DNA from: Sycon ciliatum
Taxonomy: Eukaryota; Porifera; Calcarea; Leucosolenida; Sycettidae
Assembly: GCF_964019385.1 (NCBI RefSeq)
Contig: NC_088649.1
Location: 9,671,552 to 9,735,551, forward strand
DNA length: 64,000 nt
Direction of reading: 5' to 3'
Below the pieces are notes generated by a model. That model was not told the DNA's origin. It saw only the letters and a list, made by a program, of their open reading frames with translations, and did not search any database. The position numbers were made by a program, and so were the translations under genes. Within the stretch, counting starts at the first letter, position 1. Each line of letters opens with the position of its first letter. Below are positions 11,060-23,180 of the stretch, one piece after another.

Positions 11060-12830
11060 AGGGCCATAGCGGGAACCATTTACGACGTCTATTTTTCTGA
11101 ACCATGCACTGCAGGACAGTGGACTATCTCCACTACCACCCAGAACATGTCTCGTAAAAAATGTTCCACGCTTTCTGGGAATAAACAAATTTGAATATTT
11201 TCACTTCACCACATTGCAACACTGCCAATTTCCTACCCCACGACGAAAAGCGCCTCCTCAAGCTCCAACAACAGGCACCGCTCCAGACGCCAGCATGCCA
11301 AACACTGCAGCGTGGTCACCTCTACCGAGTCTGACAAGAAATTTGAACTGACAACCCTTGTAACTCCAAACAACAACCAATTTTCCTTCCCTGAACGACT
11401 GGAATTTCACTAGCAGCAAAGCTCTGCAGAAGTGCAAAAAAATTAATATTGAACAAATCTCGATTTGTGCGATCGAAGCTAGGGGTGCGCGGAGTATGCT
11501 CACACGCACCCGATAATATTATGCTTTCGGGCATTTCCCGCGGAACTTCGAAAGTATTCTCTCAAAACATCGAAAAAATTCTCCAGAATCCCCCCCCCCC
11601 CCCCAAAGAACCCCAGCACGAGGCGTGCCTTGCGCATGCTCTCTAGCATGCAAAAATGGACGGTCAGGCACGTGATCACTGCATGCAGGATCTACAGTAC
11701 ATGTACAACTGTACTAGCAAGAGTACATAACCCCCGGGGGGGGGGGGGGGGTTATGTACTCTTAGTCTTGCTACTAGATCTGCATGACTGTCCGGGTGGT
11801 GCTGCATGTACATGTAGATGTACGTGCGTCCATGGATGCGCGCTTGTTTTCTGGCAGGTCAAAATTGACAGAATTCCCCCAAAACTCTTCTGAAGGTCCA
11901 TGAATCTGGCAAAAGATCGATCGAATTCCCCTAAAATTCCCAAATTTTTCTCATCCAAATTAATTATTCCGGGAATAATGGACCGTATGCGTGTTAAAAC
12001 AAAATGGCGTCACGATTTATTGAAAGTGGTATAGTTGGTGGTACGAGTGTTCAAACCCATTTGAACTTCATACTGTTCGTCTTCTTTTTGACATGCTCTC
12101 TTTCCATCGTCCTTAGCTTTTGTTTGTTGAGAGCTGTTTTGGTTTTCTCCTATACCTCTGGGGGATGCCAAATGATGGTTTTGAGAGGCTGGTGATGGCT
12201 GTGAGCGAGAGTTTGCCGATCGGCGTCGTCCTCGCTATTGCGATGAAAATACTAGTTACTGAGCACCTGGCAGATATCACAACACGTCGGAGCGTCCAGG
12301 AGCAAAGGAATCTTGGGTTTTCACTGGAATCTAGTTCCTCCAGCATCGTGTAGCCCACCGTCGGTGAATGGCGGTCCAGAAAGGTCGAACCTGGTCTTCT
12401 GCAGCATCTCGCAGTCCTGCGAGGCACACTGAATACGCCTGTCATGTATTCTACAAATAAAAATCACGAACTAGTGGACTTTATAGTGATGAGTCTATCC
12501 TGTATGCTGCAAAAGACGCAGGAAATGTGACTGGTGTCCGTACACTGGACGCCAATATCATCCCAGTCTTCTCCTGCAGGATCTGTTTGACATTGACATA
12601 CCGGTATGCAGTGGGTCGACATTGGCCTGGTTTGGCAGCTATCTGCCTGGGTGGATGTAGCAGGTTTGCATTGGCGCATCGTCCAGTCCGACATTTTCTT
12701 GTAACTGTGGAGTACCGGCAGGGTTTGAGAGGTTGCTCGTGCTGTGAACACATCTCTACTGCCTGTCTCGTCCTGGAAGTGCCGTCTCGCCGCTTCCTTG
12801 CTCTACAGTCACGCCGTTATTTCGCTTTGT
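11060..12830 (-). repeat. Large inverted repeat, left arm
   Basis: Segments 11060-11470, 12000-12360 and 12360-12830 each occur inverted on the right at about 18470-18885, 17095-17460 and 14780-15222. The arms are several percent diverged. I recognise no protein domain in the unit: open frames here are conserved between arms only because the DNA is. A spacer-specific block at 11480-11990 contains homopolymer G/C tracts. It may be the remains of a large foldback or inverted DNA transposon. Confidence 0.75.
11719..11768. repeat. Hairpin with poly(G) loop
   Basis: AAGAGTACATAACCCCC is followed by a long G run and then the reverse complement GTTATGTACTCTT. A separate C14 run lies at about 11591. 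This is a hard region for polymerases and assembly. Confidence 0.8.
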
Positions 12831-13761
12831 TTCGTGGTGCAGCTCAAAACCTGCCCAAACAACTGTGAGCTCGCAACATGGTATGGACAAATTGCACCAC
12901 TCATGCTGGTTAACTAAAACCGGGATAGTCGAGTAAGCGAGTTCACTCCCTGGGCCATGGCAAGATCTGTTCAGCGCGGGCTATTCCAACCTCCAAGTGC
13001 ATAGTCACCGATCGATCCATGCGATGGTGGTTGACCTACAAAGAGCCAAGGTCTACGAGTACTACTATTGGATGCTGTCTACATGCAGTCAACAAAATCA
13101 AAGTACCTCAGTATGCCCCAGAATAGGGCATGTGCATCTATAGCATGACACAACAGGGGTTCTGGCGGCACCTGTCAAACAAGCAGTAGCGACTAGTGCC
13201 AGCTACCTATTGGAGGCTAGCCGCTACAGTCTGTCACTGGAGATAATTATTATGTTCACTGTTTAGACTGAGCACAATTAATGATGCCCAATCAATCTGC
13301 CCAATGCGTTTTCTGTTCCACCTAATTATAACGTCCCATCGCATCAACCTTACTACACGCACATGTCGTCACTCTAGCATGACTTGTGTTATTGTTGTTT
13401 ATTTTGATTCGCACGATAAATAGAGCACAAACGTTAACTTGACCAAAGGATAAAGGCGACTGCAGATAGAGGAACACATCGAGGTACAGGTACCGGCATC
13501 AATACAGTATCAGAGAGAAACAAACAAAAATGAGAGGTACGCAGAAAAAACTCTCGTAAGCCCAATGGGAAGTGGTTGATGAGGGATGAATGCACTCTCC
13601 ACGCTCATCTACACTGTTCGTGGAAATGCACACATACATACAATAATATACAACATAGCAATAGCATGCACAGAACCGAACAATTTCATGTTCACACATG
13701 CAAGCACAGACCTGAACATTAGTACCAAAAGCCGATACAGACAATATCCCCATACACACAG

Positions 13762-13838
<77 letters not shown>

Positions 13839-14680
13839 GTCCCATGTATGCGCCCGTGGCGAGAAAAGCACGCAAATCTAAAAATGCACTGGATGTGAAC
13901 CCACAGATTTTCTCTTATAGCAACGATAGCGGATCTGATTCTGAATGAAACACACACACACAATACAATCATTGAATGCCCATCCGCAGATGATGGCAGG
14001 TCCTGAAAGAACAGGCAGTGTTCCCGTAATGGGGAACAGAACTTTGAGTGGCGAGTGAGGTATACACACACACGTGCGTGCGTGGGCACACACTAAAGTA
14101 TTCAGAAATAGAATCGACATTGTAGTATTCATTGGTTGGGGAATGGAAAGGAAAATAAAACATTGCTGTAGGTTATTGTTGTAAGGACACTGGGAGCATA
14201 ACAGAAAGGTAAGCAACTTGCTTTGAAGCAAAGAAAGTTATTATTCCACGGATCTCAGAAGGAAGGAACGTTCCAGAATGCTGCACTGGCAACAGGCGGC
14301 CTGCATGTGCGCGGCCCCTGCAGTCGGTCCAGCTGCCGGCCTTGCAGTGCTGAAAAGAATGTGCAGTACAGCATGTCACATAGTATCGCAGCCTGGACAA
14401 ATAGGCGCTGGGAAGTCCTAGTTATGTGCTCACCTACACCACGATGCACCAATCTTCTGAGCTACTTTGGCAACAACTTTTTCCACTTGAGACTCCCATG
14501 GGCTGAGCCAGTTGTTGAGGGCTGCACCAAGGTGGACGGCAATGACCGCTGATGGCAAGGCAATCCATGACACACAGTCACTAGGGCATCGTCAACATGG
14601 CGCTGAGGCTGGATCGATGAAATCAACCTTTAGGCTGTCGCGGGGTTGACAACGAGGCCGCTGTCTCGAAGCTAGTCAGT
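12831..14680. other. Gene-free spacer of the large inverted repeat
   Basis: No coding region, terminal repeat or RNA gene was recognised. The only marked feature is the CA microsatellite at 13764-13836. Confidence 0.6.
13764..13836. repeat. (CA)n microsatellite
   Basis: Uninterrupted CA dinucleotide run of about 36 units. The long Cys-Val and His-Thr open frames over it on both strands are artefacts of the repeat. Confidence 0.98.
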
Positions 14681-15222
14681 CAGCCTGGTCACCGCCATTG
14701 ACGAACCAGTCGCCACCGCCAGCAGTGGCGGTAGGTTGTGACAAGTGTGGTGCAATATTTTCAGCAAATTCAGTACTTAGGATAAGATGAGTGACAAAGG
14801 GAACGTTGTGTTTGATAATATTGAAGTGAACAGGGATGATCACAAACCCTGCGCGTACTCCACCGTGAGTTACAAGAAAATTCCGGGCTGGACGACGAGC
14901 AAACGCCAACCTGCTACATCCAACCAGGCAGATGCTATTACGATAGCTGCCAAACCAGGTCAATGCCGACCTACTGCATAATGTCAATGTCAAACAGATC
15001 CTGCAGGAGAAGACTGGGGTGTTGGCGTCCAGTCACTGAGTGTACAGACACCAGTCACATTTCCTGTGTCTTTTGCAGCATACAGGCTGAGACCCATCAC
15101 TGTAGAGTCCACTACTGCATGAGTTTTATTTGTACAATACATGGCAGGCGTACACGGTGTGCCTCTCAGGACTGCGAGGTGCTGCAGAAGACCAGGTTCG
15201 ACCTTTCTGGACCACCATTCAC

Positions 15223-17087
15223 TAATTAATACCTACCGTGATCCAGCTCATCTCTACGTGGACGGTGAAAGTATCCTGTTGCAAGAAGGGACAACACAGG
15301 GTGATCCCCTTGCAATGTACATGTACGCGTTGGGAATAATGCCCTTGATACGTTTGGCGGATGAGGCGGGTGCGGTGCAGTCATGGTTCGCGGACGATTC
15401 ATCCGCTGCTGCTCGTCTTCGCAGACTCCGTCTATGGTGGGACATAATGGACAAGAGAGGACCGGCATATGGATATTACGTAAACCCAAAGAAATCGGTC
15501 CTTGTCGTCAAGGAAAGGTGTTACCAGGAGGCGACTGAATTGTTTCGAGACACTGGTGTAATGATAACAGATGAGGGATCACGATATCGTGGCGCAGCAA
15601 TCGGAAGGGACAGCTTTCTTCAAAGCTGTATCAAAACAAAGGTGGACGAATGGTTGGGGGAACTGAAGAAGCTAGCAGTATTTGCACAAACCCAGCCGCA
15701 GGCTGCATATTCTGCGTATGTGACGGGCCTCAGGGGTAGATGAGCGTTCCTCTGTCGTACCATGAAGGTACCCGAACCCATGTTCCAACCGCTGGAGGAC
15801 ATTGTGAAGTCTGAACTGATTCCCGCCTTAACTTGCCGTGCACCCCCAGGCGACACCCTCCGACGGCTTATGGCTTTGCCGTGTCGTCTGGGTGGGCTCG
15901 GTTTGATTAACCCTGTGTCCCTATGCCAACAATACGACTCGTCGGTTCGGATGACCAACCCTTTGTCTCGGAGAATCTTGTCAGGGGATGGCTCCATCGG
16001 TGACTCGGTAGTGTTAATCAGATCGGCCAAGAGAGACGCCAAGGCATCTTCTCGACGTCATCAGAAACTGGAATTCGACGCGATATCGGGCAGTGCGTCG
16101 GAGTCGCTACGACATGTCATAGACGTCGCGAAGGAGAAAGGGTCGTCGAGCTGGCTGACGTGCCGTCCACTTAAGAAATATCATTTTAATTTAACAAAGG
16201 GAGAGTTTTGGGACGGACTCTGCCTCCGTTACGGATGGACACCGGCCAGGGTACCGTCACACTGCTCTTGCGGCCAAGAGGCAACTGTCGCGCATTCCCT
16301 GTCGTGCCTCTAGGGAGGGTTTCCCTCCATTAGACACAATGGTATTCGGGACGTCACGGCCCGGCTGCTGGACGAGGTGTGCACCAGTGTGTCCATCGAG
16401 CCCTTGCTGCAACCGCTGACGGGGGAGCGTCTTCGCTACCGGACTGCAAATGTGGAAGACCGTGCCCGGTTGGATGTCGCTGCCAATGGTTTGTGGGGCA
16501 GTCGTTTTGAGCGTACACTTATTGATATACGGGTTTTTAATCCTCACTCACGCTCAAATCGATCTGCACCACATACTATTGTGTATCAGCGACATGAAAA
16601 AGAAAAGAGAAGGCACTATGAGGAGCGGGTGAGGCAGGTTGAGCAAGCCTCCTTTGTTCCGGCGGTCATGTCAGCCAGTGGCGGAATGGGTCCAGCATCA
16701 ACAGCACTGTACAAACGAATTGCTCATCTGTTGGCGGAGAAGAGGGGTGAGCATTACTCTCATGTTATGGCATTTGTTAGATGCAGGATTTCCTTCAGCC
16801 TTCTGAAATCCTGTATCATGTGCATTCGCGGTTGTAGGCGTTTAAATTTTGGTTTGAAATTTGCACCCTCCTGCGGAGCCCACGCTGCTTTGGCAGTGGC
16901 GGAGGCTCGCTTGCCGACGTAACCGTCGGAGATCATCATGAACAATGGACTGACTAATTATTCACTTGTCCTGTCTTTATAAATAACATGTTATTGCATA
17001 TGTTCTTGGTTTAGTTTTTGGCCTTTTTCGTGCTTTGGAGTTGATAACATTTTCCTCACTATCGAAAAAAAAAAAAAAAAAAAAAAA
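15223..17087 (+). pseudogene. 5'-truncated LINE with restriction-like endonuclease C-terminus
   Basis: A single frame runs 15226-16922 with two in-frame stops (TGA 15741-15743, TAG 16311-16313) and no frameshift. It enters inside the RT: GESILLQEGTTQGDPLAMYM, active site VQSWFADDSSAA, then GPAYGYYVNPKK and thumb LGGLGLINPVS. Downstream is a zinc motif CSCGQEATVAHSLSC followed by GGFPSIRHNGIRD, then RLDVAANGLWG and TLIDIRVFNPHS, which resemble the Asp-containing PD-(D/E)XK core of R2/NeSL-type nucleases. Poly(A) at 17065-17087 and a 7-bp duplication CATTCAC (15216-15222 and 17088-17094) show target-primed insertion into the right arm of the inverted repeat. The clade assignment is tentative; RT and insertion structure are secure. 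Confidence 0.85.
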
Positions 17088-17489
17088 CATTCACCGACTA
17101 CACGATGCTGGAGAAACTAGATTCCAGTGAAAACCAAAGATTCCTTTGCTCCTGGATGCTCCGACGTGTTGTGATATCTGCCAGGTGCGCAGTAACTAGT
17201 ATTTTCATCGCTACAGCGAGGACGACGCCGATCGGCAAACTCTCGCTCACAGCCATCACCAGCCTCTCAAAACCATCACTTGGCATCCCCCAGAGGTACA
17301 GGAGAAAGCCAAAACAGCTTACAACAAACAAAAGCTAAGGACGATGGAAAGAGAGCATGTCAAAAAGAAGACGAACAGTATGAAGTAACATAGTTCAAAT
17401 GGTTTTGAACACTCGTACCACCAACTATACCACTTTCAATAAACCGTGACGCCATTTTGTTTTAACATGAATATCGCGGATTCCCGCAC

Positions 17490-18480
17490 CCCTAATCGAA
17501 GCACGATATTTTTGCGTCCTGAAACTGGCCGTGCGCCGACCACCGCGTGACATGGCAGATCGACGGATTTGATCGAGTTGATCGACAATCAAGATTAGAA
17601 CCTAAATCTCGATGACGAAGGCTGATTAGCCACACGAATTTTGGGTACATTTACCCGAGTTGCCGGAGTTTGCAGCACGCAGCGAGGTGTGGGTTTTCCT
17701 CAGGTTCGGTGAGGAGCGAGCGTAAGTCTGCTTGTTGTAATTTTCTTGTCGAGCAACTATTTGTTTCCAAAAGGTCGACACTATAATCAGTGACAATGCA
17801 GAGCTGGTTGACCACGCAGTGTTTGGTCTCAGCACGACTTCATCGACCTAACTAAGAAGGAGGATATTTTGAAATTCAGCTTGAAAATTCCATTTCTAGG
17901 ACTCGGATGACTATACTCAAAACACCAATAATGTGTTGAGCCCATCACGTTATCTGGTTGCAGGAATATAGGTCAGGTGGGAATGGAGACATTATGTCGA
18001 TAGAACTCAACAGTGTTCTCATTTTTGAGCTATGTCGCTCCGGGAACAGATGTCATCCATGCGCGCTAACCAAAATTACTGTTGGCATCCTAAAAAAATG
18101 CACGAAATACACGACCAATTTACCAGACACACGAAATAGCCGTGGATGTATTTCTGCACCACAAAAGGTCGATCTCTCCGGAGTGCACCTGAAAAGCACG
18201 TGCTCAAACCCGTGGCCGAAATGTGGAATGAGTTGCCTGGAAAACAGGTTGCAGCTAGATCCCATATCGTGAAGTCCAGGGCATCGTGCCTTTTCATGGT
18301 TCACTCAAGCAGCATGCCATCATAACCGTTACATCATAGCCTCGTAAAAATCATGTTGCTGATCAACCTGATCATCTAGATTTGATTCTGATCTTGATTG
18401 TCGATCAAATCCGTCGATCTGCCATGTCACGTGGCGGTCGGCGCACGGCCAGTTTCAGGACGCAAAATATCGTGCTTCGA
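17490..18480. mobile_element. Foldback element with about 100-bp terminal inverted repeats
   Basis: The ends (CACGATATTTTTGCGTCC on the left, its complement at about 18478) are inverted copies for roughly 100 bases, through CGACGGATTTGATCG. The homologous left arm of the large repeat at about 11470 lacks it. The interior has no recognised gene. TSD length is ambiguous because the flanks are themselves palindromic (ATCGAAG/CTTCGAT). Confidence 0.8.
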
Positions 18481-19089
18481 TCGCACAAATCGAGATTTGT
18501 TCAATTTTTTGCACTTCTGCAGAGCTTTGCTGCTAGTGAAATTCGTGTCGTTCACAAAAGGAAATGGTTGTTGTTTGGAGTGACAAGGGTTGTCAGTTCA
18601 AATTTCTTGTCAGACTCAGTAGAGGGGATCTTGCTGCAGTGTTTAGCGTGCTGGCGTCTGGAGTGGTGCCTGGTGTTGGAGCTTGAGGAGGCGCTTTCCG
18701 TCGCGGGGTAGGAAATTAGCAGAGTTGCAATGTGGTGAAGTGAAAATATTCAAATTTGTTTATTTCCAGAAAACGTGGAACACTTTTTACGAGACATGTC
18801 CTGAGTGGTAGTGGAGATAGTCCACTATCCTGCAGGGCATGGGTCAGAAAAATAGATGCCGTAAATGTTTCCCGCTATGGCCGCCTGGATTGGATTGGAT
18901 TTTATTCCCGTAGCTATGCAGAAGACGTTACTTGTTTGTTTGTTTGTATTCTTTATTTAGAGAGTTACTTCAGTAACGTCTGGTGCTAGCCAGGGTCCAC
19001 ACAGATTTAATTTGGTGTTTGTTTGTTTGTGTCACGCCTGGAGCTATCCCGTATCTGTCCCATTTCTGTCCCGTATCTGTAAGCGTGAA

Positions 19090-19412
19090 CGGGCGATTCA
19101 GCGCCGGTCACAGGAAACGTCGGAAGACAGATCCCGTCGACTCCAGAACGCCCGTGATCGGCAGAGTCAGCGCCGGTCCCAGGAAACGTCAGGACAGACA
19201 TCCCGTCGACTCCTCGCTACCTTGTCATTGGGAAGAAATTCCCGTTTGGATTTTGCGAAGTAAAACAAAGTTCAAAAAGACAAAACAACAACAACAACTC
19301 CAGAACGCCCGTGATCGGCAGAGTCAGCGCCGGTCCCAGGAAACGTCAGGGCAGACATCCCGTCGAGTCCAGAACGCCCGTGATCGGCAGAGTCAGCGCC
19401 GGTCCCGTAGCT
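19090..19412. repeat. 69-bp minisatellite, partly interrupted
   Basis: The unit beginning CAGCGCCGGTCCCAGGAAAC recurs about four times, complete or partial, around 19096, 19165, 19325 and 19396, with an unrelated insert at about 19210-19297. The frame stays open across units because 69 is divisible by three; I do not consider it a gene. CCCGTAGCTATGCAGAAGAC also occurs on both sides (about 18907 and 19407). Confidence 0.85.
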
Positions 19413-19778
19413 ATGCAGAAGACGTTAATTCAGTAACTCATTGAAACGTTTTTGCAATACAATGATGTGCGAAGTAGCTAATCAAAGGAAAAAAAACATA
19501 TCCATCAGTTCTAACAACATGCACGATGAGCTAGGCAACAAAGCATAGCGTAGGGCCCAGAGCTTCCAAGCTCTCTCGTTTATAGTGGTGACTATAACAG
19601 ACAAATGCCTAATAACAATATACCCACTCGAGGGAAAGATGCAAAAAGATATGAATAATTTTAAATATAATAGACTATTGGATAGGTGCTCATGTTCGCG
19701 ATAGAACGAATGGTTGAGGCAACAGACGATGGGCGCCCAACCTTTTCATAAATTTTGCATAGCTGAAAGTCATAAGTA

Positions 19779-19960
19779 CTAGCGTGAAAATGCAAGGCAT
19801 GAAGGTAACAGTTTCTTAAAACGGGCGGAGTTATCCACACAGCGAGCTAGAGGGTGTAAATCATTCCACAGCTTAGCACAATGGAATGAAGCGCCATGAC
19901 GGGCAAAGGCAGTTCTGAGCACGGGCAACTTAAGACTAATATATAAAGAGTGCGTGATAC
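19779..19960 (-). pseudogene. C-terminus of a LINE ORF2, fragment
   Basis: The minus-strand frame reads LPVLRTAFARHGASFHCAK, LWNDLHPLARCVD, ARFKKLLPSCLAFSR and stop. This is the standard end of CR1/L2-like ORF2 proteins (aromatic LWN motif, FKK helix). The upstream RT is absent, so this is a 5'-truncated 3' end. The 3' UTR would extend toward 19500. Confidence 0.75.
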
Positions 19961-20027
19961 AAGGCTGCGCGTTGCAAGACCATTATTTAAGCGCTCAAAC
20001 ATTGGACTTAATGTGACACTACAGCCT

Positions 20028-20166
20028 CCGACCGGACCACCTCCGACCGGACCACCTCCAGCCGGACCACCTCCGACCGGACCACCTCCAACCGGACCAC
20101 CTCCGACCGGACCACCTCCGACCGACCACCTCCGACCGGACCACCTCCGACCGGACCACCTCCAAC
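20028..20166. repeat. 15-bp minisatellite (PPTGP-coding)
   Basis: About nine units of CTCCGACCGGACCAC with minor variants and one shortened unit. It encodes a Pro-Thr-Gly-Pro repeat only as a by-product. It is not a CRISPR array: no spacers. Confidence 0.95.
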
Positions 20167-20334
20167 AGCGATGCTACGCGCCTGGACCAGTGCCACAACT
20201 CTTTCTGCTATCGTGCCCACGTGTGCCCCCAATGCAGTGGAAAGCACCCAGAACCTTCTGGCCCTATGTCATCTACAGTCCGTTTCAAACAGATTAGCAA
20301 TCAGGTTTTGGTCTTAAGGGAAATTTGGACTACA

Positions 20335-20775
20335 ACGTACATAGAATGGCTTGTTAGGACACGGCAAGTTGTTCTGTGAATGTTTCGGAACAATTGGACC
20401 AGCCGTTAAGGAGTTAGAATTTCGGCCAGGTTCCAGGCCTTTTCATGGTTTAGAATTTGCCCTGGAAGCCATTATCGATTTTTTATCAAAGCCCACGATT
20501 TTTCTCGCTCCACATATACTGGCATACACAGAGACATGGACAGCAATAGCGACAACAGACAAAGTGAAGGGTAGTTGGCCGCAGCCAGATGTGGACAACA
20601 AAGTACATAGAATGGCTTGCTAGGACACAGCAAATTGTTCTGTGAAGGTTTCGGAACAATTGGACCAGCCGTTAAGGAGTTAGAATTTCGGCCAGGTTTC
20701 AGGCCTTTTCCCATGGTTTACAATTCGCCCTGGAAGCCAGTATCGATTTTTTTATCAAAACCCACGATTTATACT
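20335..20775 (+). repeat. Tandem direct duplication (about 265-bp period)
   Basis: 20335-20510 and 20600-20775 share high identity over about 175 bases, including GGACCAGCCGTTAAGGAGTT. This phrase resembles the CGGCCAGCCGTTCAAGAGTTATGGCC-type block of element A elsewhere in the window. No gene. Confidence 0.85.
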
Positions 20776-21559
20776 TTCCTTTTTGGCTATGTGGTTATGA
20801 GTGCTGCATGAAGTTGTGAGTTCAAATCCCAAACTATCTTCAAGTCAAACCTTTTTTGCATTGTTTTGGTGATCACGCTGGTAGATCTACAAAAAGTACA
20901 AGCCACAGAAGTTGGCTGAGCCAAACGACTTGCTGTTGGACCTGACGTTTCCTGCCGAACTATTACTTACTGACACTTGACTGGTTCCCGCCATGTGAAC
21001 ACACCCACAACACTGAAACGGTGTGAGTGAACACGGAAGTCATTGCGCTGTAGCTACGTGTTGTTGAATATCGATCGATTTCTTTTTGAGAATTATTTTA
21101 GTATTTCAAGATCGCCAATTTATTTGAATTTAGGAGTCGACGCCATCTTCTACCAGCTTTCACAGGCGTCCGTTTTTCTCAAAATGTCGTCGAAGTCACA
21201 CGGATAGATTTGCCGAGTCATGGCCTTGGGTATGAGTCTGTGTCGATGTAGTTTTCGTCACATCGCGAGAGTAGATTGCATCGCAGCTCAAAGAAAGTGA
21301 GCATGAAACGAATTGGGACCCATCCCGCTCATCAACATTTACCGCACTTTCGACATGTCCTCTCTGACTCCATATCGATACGAGGAAGAACTCGTTTGTT
21401 GTAAACCAGACGCACGTGTACCGACGTGAGTGAGTTGTCATTTTTCATGCTTTCACGCGGATTATTTCTTCGGGTTCACAGTGAGTTTCCAGCTCTCGAG
21501 CAGGAATACGGTAATACTGGAAACTCCCCGGGCGATCGCCAGGATTGCTAATCTTTTTG

Positions 21560-21845
21560 AAATGGACTGTAGTCTCTACCACACTCGACATTGGTTGCGT
21601 TCTCAAACGCGAACTCGCCTCACTCCTGGGCCACCTCTCGTTCGCTTCCCGAGCAATTCCTGCCGCCCGTACATTCTCACGTCGCCTCTATGACCACGAC
21701 AAGGCCACATCCGAGATGACATCTCATCGAATGCTGAGCTTCTCAGCCTCACCCGAGGACGCCCTGAGCTCCTGGCACCAGCCCCGGAACAAGATGGAAA
21801 CCTCCAGGACCTTCGCTCCCACAGCTGTGGAGCAGTCTGACACCT
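21560..21845 (+). pseudogene. Possible DIRS/gypsy-like RT-RNase H junction fragment
   Basis: LKRELASLLGHLSFASRAIP followed by AARTFSRRLYD resembles the conserved segment after the RT in DIRS-like and related retroelements (usually SLIGKLSFAARVIPxGRTFLRRL). Nothing recognisable lies before it, and after it the frame is open but unconserved to 21853. Evidence rests on about 35 residues. Confidence 0.5.
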
Positions 21846-22114
21846 TGGTCTAGCCAATCACTGAATAGTTCAAGGTCAGTAGCCCAACTTCCAAGTAGGA
21901 CATTCACCAAGGATTCTGATAACTTTCTCTGTCGATCCTACTCCACAGTAATAGTCTGTCCTTATGCCTCTACAAGTAGTACAATGCTCTTGTACATCGC
22001 TGTCTAGACAGTCTTCACTCCTGATTATCATACACACGTCTCACTCTCGTAATACGTACTTACCATCTATATTGGTTGTCTCACCCGCTATCTCCTCTGT
22101 CCCTAATGGGAATG

Positions 22115-23067
22115 TCGGCATGGGCACTCCTCCGTAATTGGCCTCCGGCGCACTACTATTAAACTGGCATGGGTCACAAACCGCTCCTGCTCGATGCAGG
22201 CCGACCCACTTGGTCATATACAGCTCCTGCCCTCGGTAGGCCGACCACATGATTCGTTAACGCGCACTCAATTGAGGCCAGCTACTCTACTCTACATTCC
22301 CATTACTCCAAACTCACTCTCTTCTCTCTTGGTGTGCCGCGTCTCGCACGCGCGCGTGTGTCTGCTCTATACTCTAGCATATGGAGTAGAATGCTAAATG
22401 TTCGATTAGAGAATGAGTTAACCAGTCACGTACCATTGCTCCGCTATTGGCTCTTTATAACGTGTAACGTGACCCTGTTTACGTGTGTGCACAATCTTGC
22501 TCTCTCTACATACTGCTGTGTTTCATGGACATCACATGCTCGCACGCTCTGCAAATGCGCAGATTTCTCGTGCGCACAACAGAGCTTGCTGTGTTTTCCA
22601 GTTTCCTTGCTTGCATACAGCTTTCATATTCTGACCCACCCTAGTGTACCCTCCTCATCCCATTTCTTACTCTTACACTATACTGTAAAAGCCAGTATTC
22701 TAACGAGGCGCATATATAAAGATTTCCCAAATTGACTAGTTTACGTGTACTAAAGATAACGATTCTGTCTCATTCTCAACCCTCAATAGGACAGTATATG
22801 TATCGATTCCTGTATAATGATTTCTATTTTAACGACAGATTGCTCCTCGTTAACTCGTTAGAGTTAGCACTTCGTTTTATATATATGGCTTTTACATTAC
22901 TCCACATATTTTGAAACACACGGATGCGGGCACTGCTCCATAACTGGCTTATGGCGCACTACTATTTAACTCGCATGGGTCATAAACCACTCCTGCTCAA
23001 ATCACGCCGACCCATTTGGTCGTATACAGCTCCTGCCCTCGGTAGGCCGATCACACGATTCGTTAAC
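22115..23067 (+). repeat. Direct repeat pair (22115-22262 and 22930-23067)
   Basis: Both copies contain CCTGCCCTCGGTAGGCCGA and end near ATTCGTTAACG, at roughly 85% identity and 815 bases apart. The interior has no recognised gene. I cannot tell whether they are terminal repeats of a small element or a segmental duplication. Confidence 0.7.
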
Positions 23068-23180
23068 GGAGTTATGATCACCCTGTCGGGATTTAAGAAT
23101 GGGGTTATATATTTTTTTGGAATGGGTTTGCTCCCACACTGGAGCTGGCGCTATTTTGCCGGCTTGACCTGACACTTGAC

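Larger units (their letters stand above)
14690..18885 (+). repeat. Large inverted repeat, right arm with two insertions
   Basis: Homology to 11060-12830 (inverted) is found at about 14780-15222, 17088-17460 and 18479-18885. The gaps correspond to a LINE insertion (15223-17087) and a foldback insertion (about 17490-18478), so the arm predates both. Confidence 0.75.

Noticed and set aside
13499..14089. Long Cys-Val-rich and His-Thr-rich open frames on both strands
   Set aside because: They are created by the CA/TG microsatellite and have no conserved sequence outside it.
15141..15225. N-terminal extension of the RLE LINE protein (MAGVHGVPLRTARCC...)
   Set aside because: This part belongs to the inverted-repeat arm (same at 12445-12360 without the LINE) and reads into the LINE only by chance across the insertion junction.
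12120..17331. Apparently conserved 77-codon proteins (MFVESCFGF... at 12120 and its twin at 17331)
   Set aside because: They lie in the two arms of one inverted repeat; frame conservation reflects DNA duplication, and the opposite strand is equally open.
20028..20166. CRISPR-like or collagen-like repeat
   Set aside because: 15-bp units are directly tandem without spacers; the Pro-Thr-Gly translation is a by-product of a minisatellite.
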